A program made the translations under genes and the position numbers. A stretch of 9,639 nucleotides of DNA from PNKC01 sp039917655 (GTDB lineage: Bacteria > Chloroflexota > Dehalococcoidia > Tepidiformales > Tepidiformaceae): the NCBI GenBank assembly GCA_039917655.1, contig JBDSJC010000110.1:1-9639 (forward strand), written 5' to 3'. The notes under the pieces were generated by a model. It was not told the origin of the DNA, ran no database searches, and saw only the letters and a program-made list of their open reading frames with translations. Of this stretch, positions 1 to 6,338 are shown piece after piece; the stretch's first letter is position 1, and every line of letters starts with the position of its first letter.

Positions 1-315
1 GAAGCGGTTGGCGATGCTCTGCGCGCCGAGCTGCCGTTCGCCGGCGAAGAGGCCGGGCAGGTAGTGCTGGACCATGGCCGTGCAGGAGCCGGAGGGGGTG
101 ACAATCGCCGTGTGCTGTTGGGCGGCCCTGAGCAGCCCCCGGCCCACGCTGCGCGCTTCATCGCGGAAGCCGCTGTTGTAGGCCGGCTGGCCGCAGCAAC
201 GCCCGTCGATGAGGGTCACCGTATCGCCCAACGCTTCGAGCACGCGCCGCGCATGGGCCGCATCCTCGGGCCGCAGGGTGGCCATATAACAGGGGTCGAA
301 GAGTGCCACCTGCAT
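1..315 (-). CDS. lutA: LutA-type cysteine-rich (Fe-S)-binding oxidoreductase subunit, N-terminal part
   Basis: This is the first 105 residues of a protein that runs off the left edge of the window. It begins MQVALFDPCYMATL and carries the hallmark CCGQPAYNSG at residues 40-49 and PSGSCTAM at 74-81, the pattern of the first cysteine-rich (CCG) domain of LutA/YkgE and of the GlcF/HdrD-like family. Visible cysteines are C9, C40, C41 and C78. In Bacillus subtilis LutA acts with LutB and LutC in an iron-sulphur L-lactate-oxidising complex in the cytoplasm; family members have about 240 residues, so the second CCG domain should lie outside the window. lutB/lutC would be expected further left, which is inference. 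The ATG at 315 has no Shine-Dalgarno, but TACCGT lies six bases upstream, suggesting a leaderless start. The family call is firm; the exact substrate is not. Confidence 0.85.
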   Translation of the reverse strand, partial: MQVALFDPCYMATLRPEDAAHARRVLEALGDTVTLIDGRCCGQPAYNSGFRDEARSVGRGLLRAAQQHTAIVTPSGSCTAMVQHYLPGLFAGERQLGAQSIANRF

Positions 316-321
316 GGGCTG

Positions 322-327
322 ACGGTA
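322..327 (-). promoter_or_regulatory. Possible -10 box for a leaderless lutA transcript
   Basis: On the minus strand TACCGT fits TANNNT and is separated by exactly six bases from the ATG at 315. No ribosome binding site lies between. No convincing -35 box is visible 16-18 bases further upstream. Confidence 0.4.
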
Positions 328-342
328 GCGTAGCCGCTGGCT

Positions 343-363
343 ATTGGCCATTGGCTGTTGGCC
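343..363. repeat. Three-unit heptamer array in the lutA/TPR spacer
   Basis: Three consecutive 7-base units, ATTGGCC, ATTGGCT and GTTGGCC, differ at one or two positions from each other. The reverse complement of the related unit TTGGCCG occurs in the array at 7571-7598. It lies between two divergent genes, about 30 bases upstream of the LutA-type start. Confidence 0.55.
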
Positions 364-533
364 GTCCGCCCGGTGAACGTAGCCGCGGCCCTCCGTGGCC
401 ACAGGCAGCGGACGGCAGGCCGGGGGCCTGGCCGGCCGGTCTCGCCCGGGGAAACGCCGGAGGGGGGCGACGATGGCCGGGCATCCCGCGCCCGCGGAGG
501 GGCGTGACTACGGGCCACAGGTGGCCAACGCGG

Positions 534-539
534 TAAACT
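534..539 (+). promoter_or_regulatory. Possible -10 box for a leaderless TPR-gene transcript
   Basis: TAAACT fits TANNNT and ends six bases before the ATG at 546. It is an AT-rich patch at the end of a very GC-rich spacer. No Shine-Dalgarno sits in front of the ATG: the only purine-rich stretch, near 495-502, is more than 40 bases away. No good -35 is seen. Confidence 0.45.
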
Positions 540-545
540 TTGCCG

Positions 546-1871
546 ATGGCCAGTTTCAGGGACCGCTACGGACTACCGCTCTCCAGCAGCTCGGCGCGCG
601 CGGCTGAGCTCTATGCGGACGCGATCGACTTCGCGCTCGCTTCCGATTCGCCGGCCGAGGCGACGTTCGACCTGGCGATCATCGAGGACCCTGGCTTCGC
701 CCTGGCGCACGCCGGCAAGGCACGGCTCGCGCAGTTCCGGGGCGACGCCGCCACCGCGCGCAGCGAGATCGGCCTCGCGCGCGAACTCTCTGGTAGCGGC
801 GCCACGCGGCGCGAGCAGCAACACGTCGAATGCCTCGGCGCGGCGATCGTCGGCGATTCGCCCCGCGCGCTCGAACTGCTGCGCGAGCACGTCGCCGAGT
901 TCCCGCGCGACGCGTTCGTGCTCTCGCAGGCTTGCGGCGTTTACGGGCTGATCGGCTTCAGCGGGCGGGTGACGCGCAACGAAGAGCAGTTGGCGCTTGT
1001 CGAGCCGCTGGCCGAAGCGTATGGCGAAGACTGGTGGTTCCTTTCGCAGCACGCCTTCGCGCTGAACGAACTGTTCCGCCACGAGGAAGCGCGCGATCTA
1101 ACCGAACGTTCGCTCAAGCAGAATGCTCGCAACGGCCACGCCTCACATGTCATGGCGCACGTCCACTACGAAACCGGCGACGTAGCGGGCGGCGCGAGGT
1201 TCCTGAACGATTGGCTACCCGGCTACAACCCTGGCGCGCAGCTCTTTGGCCACCTGAACTGGCACCTTGCGCTCTTTGAACTGACCGCCGGCAACACGGC
1301 GCGGGCGCTGGAGGTGTACAGCACAGTGCTGCGCCCGCCAGGCCCTCCAGGGGCCGCGGCGCTGGGCGTGGTGGCCGATTCGAGCGCACTGCTCTGGCGG
1401 GCGGCGATGAGTGGCGGCGACCCGGAGTCATTGCCGTGGGCCGAAGTGGCGGAGTTCGCCGCGAAATCGTTTCCGCGCCCGGCGATCGTCTGGGCCGACA
1501 TGCATTGCGCGCTGGCCTACGCTGGGGCCAGGGATTACGCGCGGCTGGTCCAGCATATCGATGCCCTGCGCGAGCGTGGCGAGAGTGGGAAGGTGGCGGC
1601 TGGCCCCATGGTGGTGACGCTCGCGGAGGGCATCGCCGCGTACGGCGCAGGCGACTACGAAACCGCTGTCACGCTGCTCGAACCGATCGCCCCGGAGGTG
1701 ATCCGCATCGGCGGCAGTCACGCCCAACGCGAGGTGTTCGAGGAGACGTTGCTCGATTCGTATCTCCGGGCAGGGCGGTTCGAACAGGCCCAAGCAATGC
1801 TGAAGGCGCGCCTGGACCGGCGCCCCAACCCACGAGATGAACGGTGGTTGGCGCGCGTGCACGCCCGCTGA
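546..1871 (+). CDS. Tetratricopeptide-repeat protein, StaR/TTC38-like
   Basis: A 441-residue soluble all-helical protein. Paired helices of TPR type run through about residues 20-130, 165-265 and 355-440, with recurring alanine/leucine/aromatic patterns such as the segments near 50-65, 169-183 and 403-420. The stretch HASHVMAHVHYETGD (198-212) followed by HLNWHLALFELTAGN (236-250) is the signature of the TTC38 and StaR-like TPR family found in bacteria, plants and animals. Its biochemical role is not established; StaR comes from a glycopeptide biosynthetic cluster, but nothing here suggests one. No signal peptide or membrane segment is seen. A TTG two codons earlier (540) is possible, but the ATG at 546 is preferred because a TANNNT box lies six bases before it. 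The gene stands alone, divergent from the LutA-type gene and convergent with the histidine kinase. Confidence 0.85.
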   Translation: MASFRDRYGLPLSSSSARAAELYADAIDFALASDSPAEATFDLAIIEDPGFALAHAGKARLAQFRGDAATARSEIGLARELSGSGATRREQQHVECLGAAIVGDSPRALELLREHVAEFPRDAFVLSQACGVYGLIGFSGRVTRNEEQLALVEPLAEAYGEDWWFLSQHAFALNELFRHEEARDLTERSLKQNARNGHASHVMAHVHYETGDVAGGARFLNDWLPGYNPGAQLFGHLNWHLALFELTAGNTARALEVYSTVLRPPGPPGAAALGVVADSSALLWRAAMSGGDPESLPWAEVAEFAAKSFPRPAIVWADMHCALAYAGARDYARLVQHIDALRERGESGKVAAGPMVVTLAEGIAAYGAGDYETAVTLLEPIAPEVIRIGGSHAQREVFEETLLDSYLRAGRFEQAQAMLKARLDRRPNPRDERWLARVHAR

Positions 1872-1876
1872 TTCAC

Positions 1877-1918
1877 GGCTAACGATTGGGACAAAGGGAC
1901 GAGGGGACAAGGGACGGG
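1877..1918. repeat. Heptamer array between convergent genes
   Basis: Starting at CGGCTAA the sequence reads in steps of seven (CGGCTAA, CGATTGG, GACAAAG, ...) and passes into GGGAC-headed units beginning at 1888, 1896, 1904 and 1911, spaced 7-8 bases. The first unit is identical to the first unit of the array at 7571. Right after it, 1918-1929 is a perfect 12-base palindrome (GGCCCGCGGGCC) just before the histidine-kinase stop. The array fills the whole gap between the two convergent genes. Confidence 0.55.
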
Positions 1919-1929
1919 GCCCGCGGGCC

Positions 1930-3813
1930 TCAGACCTCAGCCTTCCCAACAGGGAAGTACACCGAGACCCTGGCGCCAGGGTGAGTGGGCGAAACCTCCA
2001 CCCAGCCGCCGTGGGCGTGCGCGATACCGTGCACGATTGAGAGCCCGAGACCGGTGCCGCCGCCGAAGGGGCGGGTGGTGAAGTAAGGCTCGAAGATCTT
2101 GAGGCGCAGTTCGGGCGGTATGCCGGGACCGCTGTCCTCCACCCAGAGCTGGGCGAACTCGCCATGCACGCCGCTCTCGGGGTGGACCGCGGCGATGCTG
2201 GCCGCCCCAATGGTTACCGCCCCGCGCCCGCCCATCGCGTCGTTGGCGTTAGTGACGAGGTTCATGATCACCTGCTGCACCTGCACACGGTCCGCTTCAA
2301 ACCCGGGGCATGCGTTTTCGGTGCGCGTGCTGAGGGCGACATCGGCGCCGAGCAGCGGGCGGAGCATGCGGACGGCATCGCGGACGACGGCTCCGAGGTT
2401 GAGCATGCTCCGGCTGGGGCCCTGCTGGCGGGCGAAGGTAAGGAGGCTGCGGACCAGTTCGCCGCAGCCGGCGGCGGCATCGTGGGCGTCCTGGAGTTCG
2501 GGCCAGGCGGCCGGGTCGGACATCCGCATCAGGGCCAGGTCCACGTTGCCCAGGATCGCCGCCAGGTAGTTGTTCACATCGTGAGCGACGCCGCCGGCGA
2601 GCGCCCCGATCGTCTCCATGCGCTGGGCGCTGTTGACCTGCGCTTCCAGCCGTTTGCGTGCCGTGATGTCCTGCATCACTCCGGTTGCGCGGGCCATTCT
2701 GCCGTCCGGACCGGGCTCGAAGACAGCGTGGTCCCAGACCCAGCGATACGTGCCATCGGCGTGGCGGTAGCGGTACTCCTGGTCGATATTTGTGGCCTGC
2801 TTCATGGCCTCAACCGTTTGCCGGACTATCCGTCCGCGGTCTTCCGGGTGGATGCGATCCAGGGCGTCCTGGATGGCGTGCCCGTGCTGCGGCTCCCCGT
2901 AACCAAGGACGTCTTTCAAGCTGCCGCCCCAGCTCACCGTGCCCTCTGGGATGTCCCATTCGTAGACGATCTGGCCGCTGGCCGAGACGACGAATTCGTA
3001 GCGCGCGTGTTCCGCCTGCCAGGCCTCGCGCAGGACGCGCTCCTGGTCAGCGGTCTCCGTGATATCGACGGTGATGCCTTCGATTGTGGGGACGCCGCCG
3101 GGCAGGGCGGAGGCGTTGACGGTGGCCGAATCGCGGACGAGCCGGCGGTCTCCCGAGGCGGTGATGATCGTGTAGGTCAGGTCCAGGTTGCCGCTGCCGC
3201 GTTCCGCGATCTCCGTGAAGGCCGCCTGCACCCGCCTGTAGTCCTCGGGGGCGACGTCGGCGCCGAAGATGATCTTACCGTTCAGATAATCGTCGGCCGG
3301 GCGGCCCGTCAGTTCCACGATCCGTTCGTCCAGCCAGAGGATCCGGACGGGGTCGGTCAGTTCGCAGCGGTAGACAACGCCAGGCAGATTTCGGACCAGG
3401 GTTTCGAACTGGCGGCGGCTTTCGGCCAACTCACGCTCCAGATGGCGCTGCGCGGTGATGTCGCGGGCGATCGCGATCTGCACTCGCGCCCCATCGAGCA
3501 TCGCCGCGCGGACGCTGACCTCGGCGGGGAAGGTGGAGCCATCCTGGCGGCGGTGGCGGGTGCGGAAGGAGACGGCGCGGTCACCCGGCTGTTGGGTGCG
3601 AAGGGCGTCATCGAGCGCCGCCCCGCGCCAGAGGTTCGCATCGAAGCCGGCAAGCTTCATGCCGACGAGCGTCTCTTTGAGGTAGCCGAGCGCACGGCAG
3701 GCGCCTTCGTTGCAATCGATCACCCGCCAGCGATCGGTGTCGATCACGTAGACCTGGTCGTCGCTCGCATCGAGCACCTGGGAGAGCAGCCCCGGTGAGT
3801 TGAACCCGTCCAT
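1930..3813 (-). CDS. Soluble triple-PAS sensor histidine kinase (orphan)
   Basis: A 627-residue histidine autokinase with no transmembrane segment. Three PAS domains lie at about residues 8-120, 135-255 and 268-388; the third has the PAS_3 pattern with IHPEDR and YRWVWDHAVFE. Then come HisKA with H-box GGVAHDVNNYL (phospho-acceptor H411) and an HATPase_c domain with N-box MNLVTNANDA (N518, N522), G1 box DSGPGIP (D560), F box FEPYF (F574) and G2 box GTGLGL (586-591). All catalytic boxes look intact. The protein ends at the ATPase domain, with no receiver domain, and no response regulator is nearby, so its partner is unknown. It should sense a cytoplasmic signal, perhaps through a PAS-bound cofactor. 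An ATG at 3849 would add 12 residues but lacks a ribosome binding site; the ATG at 3813 has AGGA four bases upstream and is preferred. Confidence 0.93.
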   Translation of the reverse strand: MDGFNSPGLLSQVLDASDDQVYVIDTDRWRVIDCNEGACRALGYLKETLVGMKLAGFDANLWRGAALDDALRTQQPGDRAVSFRTRHRRQDGSTFPAEVSVRAAMLDGARVQIAIARDITAQRHLERELAESRRQFETLVRNLPGVVYRCELTDPVRILWLDERIVELTGRPADDYLNGKIIFGADVAPEDYRRVQAAFTEIAERGSGNLDLTYTIITASGDRRLVRDSATVNASALPGGVPTIEGITVDITETADQERVLREAWQAEHARYEFVVSASGQIVYEWDIPEGTVSWGGSLKDVLGYGEPQHGHAIQDALDRIHPEDRGRIVRQTVEAMKQATNIDQEYRYRHADGTYRWVWDHAVFEPGPDGRMARATGVMQDITARKRLEAQVNSAQRMETIGALAGGVAHDVNNYLAAILGNVDLALMRMSDPAAWPELQDAHDAAAGCGELVRSLLTFARQQGPSRSMLNLGAVVRDAVRMLRPLLGADVALSTRTENACPGFEADRVQVQQVIMNLVTNANDAMGGRGAVTIGAASIAAVHPESGVHGEFAQLWVEDSGPGIPPELRLKIFEPYFTTRPFGGGTGLGLSIVHGIAHAHGGWVEVSPTHPGARVSVYFPVGKAEV

Positions 3814-3925
3814 CGTGTCCTGACACCTACCCAGGCCAAGGGTCGTCATCGCGCGGCCGGACGGGTATCGGGAGTGTCCCTATTCGAGGCGAGAGACCTG
3901 GGAGGTGGGATGCCGCCGCGCCCGT

Positions 3926-3942
3926 CCGGCGTTTCTCGCCGG
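3926..3942 (-). terminator. GC hairpin just after the small membrane-protein gene
   Basis: CCGGCG (3926-3931) and CGCCGG (3937-3942) form a 6-base stem with a 5-base loop, starting five bases beyond the stop of the gene ending at 3947. There is no U-run after it on the minus strand, so it is at best a weak or tract-less terminator. Confidence 0.3.
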
Positions 3943-3946
3943 GCCT

Positions 3947-4156
3947 CTACTGGGAGCTGGCGAGGCGGCCGGCGGCGATGCCGATGAACACGCCGATGAC
4001 CGTCTCGATGACGTGCGTGAGCGTGGCGCCCACCGCCGGGTCTGCGCCGGCCAGCGCCAGGGCGACGATCCCGGCGAGCGAGAGCAGCAGCGCCGCCCCA
4101 AGGACGCCGACGATGATCGAGATGAGTCGGCCGATGGGCACCTCTTCCTCGCTCAT
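3947..4156 (-). CDS. Small two-helix membrane protein, holin-like in topology
   Basis: A 69-residue protein with a short acidic/polar N-terminus (MSEEEVPIGR), a long hydrophobic helix at about 11-37 and a second one at about 44-64 (ATLTHVIETVIGVFIGIAAG), ending GRLASSQ. I do not recognise the family. Two helices and small size resemble many phage holins and other small bacterial membrane proteins, but no lysis gene is adjacent, so this is only topology. Within the second helix H48 and E51 are polar and might be functional. The ATG has no Shine-Dalgarno of its own; it overlaps the stop of the preceding 53-residue ORF as ATGA, so translation is probably coupled. A shifted frame over the same bases (3880-4101) gives only a low-complexity Arg/Ser/Ala-rich product and is not favoured. 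Confidence 0.7.
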   Translation of the reverse strand: MSEEEVPIGRLISIIVGVLGAALLLSLAGIVALALAGADPAVGATLTHVIETVIGVFIGIAAGRLASSQ

Positions 4157-4314
4157 CGCGAAATCACACGGCCGGTGGTCCGGCTAACGCTGGCGAGGCG
4201 GCCGGGGTGGGCGAGCGCATGGACGAACAGCCCCAGGGATGCGCGGCAGAGGACGCTGGCCGCCCGGAAAAGCGCCGGCGAGCGGTTCCCGGTGACGAAC
4301 ATTGGAAGGGTCAT
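4153..4314 (-). CDS. 53-residue ORF translationally coupled to the membrane protein
   Basis: The ATG at 4314 has a strong AGGAG six bases upstream, and the ORF ends in TGA overlapping the next ATG by four bases (ATGA). The product, starting MTLPMFVTGNRS, is short, basic (many arginines) and mildly hydrophobic in the middle (about residues 14-36), without a recognisable domain. In-frame upstream ATGs exist (for example at 4341, beginning MALPFQEF) but lack as good a ribosome binding site. It could be a real microprotein or a leader whose main role is to deliver ribosomes to the membrane-protein start. The ribosome binding site and overlap support translation; the function is unknown. Confidence 0.45.
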   Translation of the reverse strand: MTLPMFVTGNRSPALFRAASVLCRASLGLFVHALAHPGRLASVSRTTGRVISR

Positions 4315-4500
4315 GGCGAACTCCTGAAAGGGAAGTGCCATGACCTTCAGGCGCGGACCGCACGATCGCCCAGTGGGCTCTGGCAGTCCGCCGGGGGTTG
4401 TCGCCAAAGCTTTGTCCAGGCACGCGCTGGCGACTTTGCGAGCCGTTTGCCGACCCGTTGGCGCAAGTGCGTCATCGAAGGAACGAGTGCCTGCCGGCCC

Positions 4501-4540
4501 AAAACGAAAGCCCCTTCGCGGGGTGCGGAAGGGGCTTTCG
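4501..4540 (-). terminator. Intrinsic terminator of the CAP-domain gene
   Basis: CGAAAGCCCCTTC (4505-4517) and GAAGGGGCTTTCG (4528-4540) form a perfect 13-base stem around a 10-base loop. On the minus strand the stem is followed directly by TTTT (4504-4501). It lies 25 bases after the CAP-gene stop at 4565 and separates that gene from the small operon at 4314. Confidence 0.85.
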
Positions 4541-4564
4541 CGTGGAACTGTGGGCGTGTCCGGG

Positions 4565-5734
4565 TTAGCGGACGCCGGCGAACTGATAATCGGTGTAGGC
4601 CCAGCCGGCTGCGGTGCGCGTCCAGAGACGGACCCAGGCGGACGGGCTGGCGGTCAGCCGGGCGATGGTCGCCGAGGTGGCCGTGCCCTGCGACTGGCCG
4701 TAGAGGTTGTTTGCGCCCTGCGTGGCGCCGACGTAGAGGAAATACTCCTGGCCGCCGCTGGCAGGGGTCCAGCTAAACCCCGCGTTCGCAGATGGGATCG
4801 TGCTTCCCGCCGCGGGGCTGATCAGCGAGGCCTTCGCCGATGTCGTGGGGGGCGGGGGCGCGGAAGTCACCGTGACGGCGCTGTAGCTGTAATCGTTGAA
4901 CGCCCAGCCGCTGGCCGCACGGGTCCAGAGGCGAATATAGACTGTGCTTCCGTTAGTTGGGAGGTTCGCGACCGTGCGGCTCAACCCGAGACCCTCGGAA
5001 GCGCCGTAAAGGTTGTTCGCCCCCGCCGTGGTTCCCGCGTAGAGGAAGTATTCGAGGGCGCCGCTGCCCGCCGCCCAGCTAAAACCGGCCGTTGAACCAG
5101 CCAGAGTGCTGCCATTGGCCGGGCTGGTGATCGTCGCTTTCGTTGCCGTCGCGGGCGGCGGCGGTGGCGGCGTGGTGGAGCCTCCACCGCCAGTGCCATC
5201 GTTCACCGTGCCGAAGTCCGTGGCCCAATACCAGCCGTAGGTGGACGAGCCGCTGTAGTAGCGGGCGATGCCGATCTGCTGGTAGTAGCTGGTGAGCATG
5301 TTGGCGTTGTGGCCGGAAGAAGCCTTCCAGGCATCGAACGCTTCCTGGGCGGTGTCGCGGACGGTACCGGCGGCGAGGTTTTCGCCCGCTCCGTTCGGAT
5401 AACCGCAATCGACCGACCGCGTGCCCGGCGAACGGCCGAGCGAATCGGTGTGGGCGAAGTAGTTCTTGGTTGCGAGGTCTATCACCATCCAACTGGCCGC
5501 GCGGTTGAGGTTCGTGGAGATGGTCAGCGCGCCCAGCCCGTTCTGGGCGCGGTACTGGTTAATCAGGCCAAGGAAGGCGGTCTCTTCGCCGTCGATCGAA
5601 AGGTCACTGACCGAACAGTTCGTAAGCGCGCTGGCGGGGTGCTGGTCGATGACCGCGGCGGCGCCGGCGGCAACAGAGATCGCACAGAGGCCAAAGGCGG
5701 CTGCGGCCAGGCGCCGAAGATTGAGGATTCGCAA
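4565..5734 (-). CDS. Secreted CAP/SCP-domain protein with two C-terminal repeat modules
   Basis: A 389-residue exported protein. Residues 1 to about 27 form a signal peptide with basic start MRILNLRR and an alanine-rich core. A CAP/SCP (YkwD-like) domain spans about 50-178, with ETAFLGLINQYRAQNGL, NYFAHTDSLG (H95), GENLAAG (E118), WKASSGHNANML (H142) and YWATDFG; H95, E118 and H142 match the family's cavity residues. C40 and C110 could form a disulphide. A Gly/Thr/Pro linker with a proline run (about 178-196) leads to two homologous modules of about 90 residues (199-290 and 301-389), each with GFSW, EYFLY, GANNLYG, RLWTR and a final aromatic-DY strand, joined by a second proline-rich linker (292-299). 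They look like beta-sandwich surface or binding modules of unknown ligand. The role of bacterial CAP proteins is mostly unknown. The TTG start has AGGGAG six bases upstream. Confidence 0.9.
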   Translation of the reverse strand: MRILNLRRLAAAAFGLCAISVAAGAAAVIDQHPASALTNCSVSDLSIDGEETAFLGLINQYRAQNGLGALTISTNLNRAASWMVIDLATKNYFAHTDSLGRSPGTRSVDCGYPNGAGENLAAGTVRDTAQEAFDAWKASSGHNANMLTSYYQQIGIARYYSGSSTYGWYWATDFGTVNDGTGGGGSTTPPPPPPATATKATITSPANGSTLAGSTAGFSWAAGSGALEYFLYAGTTAGANNLYGASEGLGLSRTVANLPTNGSTVYIRLWTRAASGWAFNDYSYSAVTVTSAPPPPTTSAKASLISPAAGSTIPSANAGFSWTPASGGQEYFLYVGATQGANNLYGQSQGTATSATIARLTASPSAWVRLWTRTAAGWAYTDYQFAGVR

Positions 5735-5740
5735 CAGGTT

Positions 5741-5783
5741 CTCCCTGGGACTTAACAGTTTGCTTTCAATGTCCCGCAGGGAG
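5741..5783 (-). promoter_or_regulatory. Hairpin covering the CAP-gene ribosome binding site
   Basis: In the minus-strand transcript CTCCCT-GC-GGGAC (5783-5771) can pair with GTCCCAGGGAG (5751-5741), giving 11 pairs with a 2-base bulge and a 19-base loop. The AGGGAG arm is the Shine-Dalgarno of the TTG start at 5734, so the closed form would block initiation. The pairing is read directly; regulation is inferred. It does not match a riboswitch class I know. Confidence 0.45.
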
Positions 5784-5865
5784 AGGAAACCACATCAAAG
5801 ACATACCTCTGCGGACTGCGTGTAACCGCAGTGCAAAAATTGCCCGGTTTGCTCTGATCGTGCAG

Positions 5866-5985
5866 CCTGAGCCTTGTCGAATGGCCCGCTCGAATGTGGC
5901 CTCTCACGTTAGGGGCGCGCCGTCCATCCTTCGACCCTTCGACGTGCTCAGAGTCAGGACGAACTTGGGAAAACTTAGGACGAAC
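5866..5985. repeat. Cluster of degenerate TTCGAC/GTCGAA palindromic elements
   Basis: CCTGAGCCTTGTCGAA (5866-5881) is the reverse orientation, with one extra base, of the CTTCGACAAGCTCAGG core seen at 7523-7546. A rearranged copy follows at about 5926-5964: CCTTCGAC occurs twice in tandem, then GCTCAG and CAGGACGAAC. AGGACGAAC recurs at 5956-5964 and 5977-5985. The cluster occupies the spacer between the 79-residue gene and the CAP gene and holds no ORF I would call. Confidence 0.55.
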
Positions 5986-6004
5986 GGGTGTCCGGTGGCC
6001 CGCG

Positions 6005-6244
6005 CTACGGATGCGGCGGCGGCGCCGGGTCGAGGCGGACGGCCTCAATGCGGAAGGTGTGGGTACCGTGAGCATCCTCGTACCAGTACGAGCCTTCGTC
6101 CGGGCTGACGATCTGGCTGCCGGCCAACTGGTGGATGCGAAGCTCCGCCTGCTTCAGCTTCGGGAACGCCCCGACCAGCTCCCAGGTGCTGCGAGATGCG
6201 TCCTTCACGGCGACGAGCCGCCAGAGTTCGTAAGTCATTGCCAT
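6005..6244 (-). CDS. Hypothetical small protein (79 residues)
   Basis: Starts MAMTYELWRLVAV and reads as a compact alpha/beta protein: an aromatic first strand, a helix near 27-40 (FPKLKQAELRIHQLAG), a YWYED segment near 53-57, a beta-like HTFRIEAVRLD and a proline tail (PAPPPHP). It has no signal peptide or membrane segment, and I do not recognise the family. The ATG at 6244 has AGGGA seven bases upstream; the ATG two codons later could also serve, and the difference is only two residues. It lies about 95 bases downstream of the SGNH-like gene on the same strand and may share its transcript. Confidence 0.65.
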   Translation of the reverse strand: MAMTYELWRLVAVKDASRSTWELVGAFPKLKQAELRIHQLAGSQIVSPDEGSYWYEDAHGTHTFRIEAVRLDPAPPPHP

Positions 6245-6338
6245 AGTGCGTCCCTTGTACCATTGTCGCGCGCTCGGCGCCCCCCGGTGAACAGGGAGCC
6301 GGCCTCGCGTCTATCCCCTGAGCGTCTCACCTCTAGCT

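Noticed and set aside
64..536. Several overlapping plus and minus frames across the left spacer
   Set aside because: They are compositional artefacts of very GC-rich sequence; only the LutA-type frame from 315 has family motifs.
1428..2210. A 260-codon minus-strand frame across the end of the TPR gene and the end of the kinase gene
   Set aside because: It overlaps two well-supported genes and the heptamer array, and the product is compositionally biased.
2164..3798. A 544-codon open frame on the plus strand opposite the histidine kinase
   Set aside because: It is antisense to a gene with every kinase motif intact, and its product has no domain character; long antisense frames are common in GC-rich coding DNA.
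5741..5860. Cyclic-di-GMP class I riboswitch upstream of the CAP gene, suggested by a GCAAACC word
   Set aside because: The remaining conserved core elements (such as GGGACGCAAAGC) are absent and the spacing is wrong.
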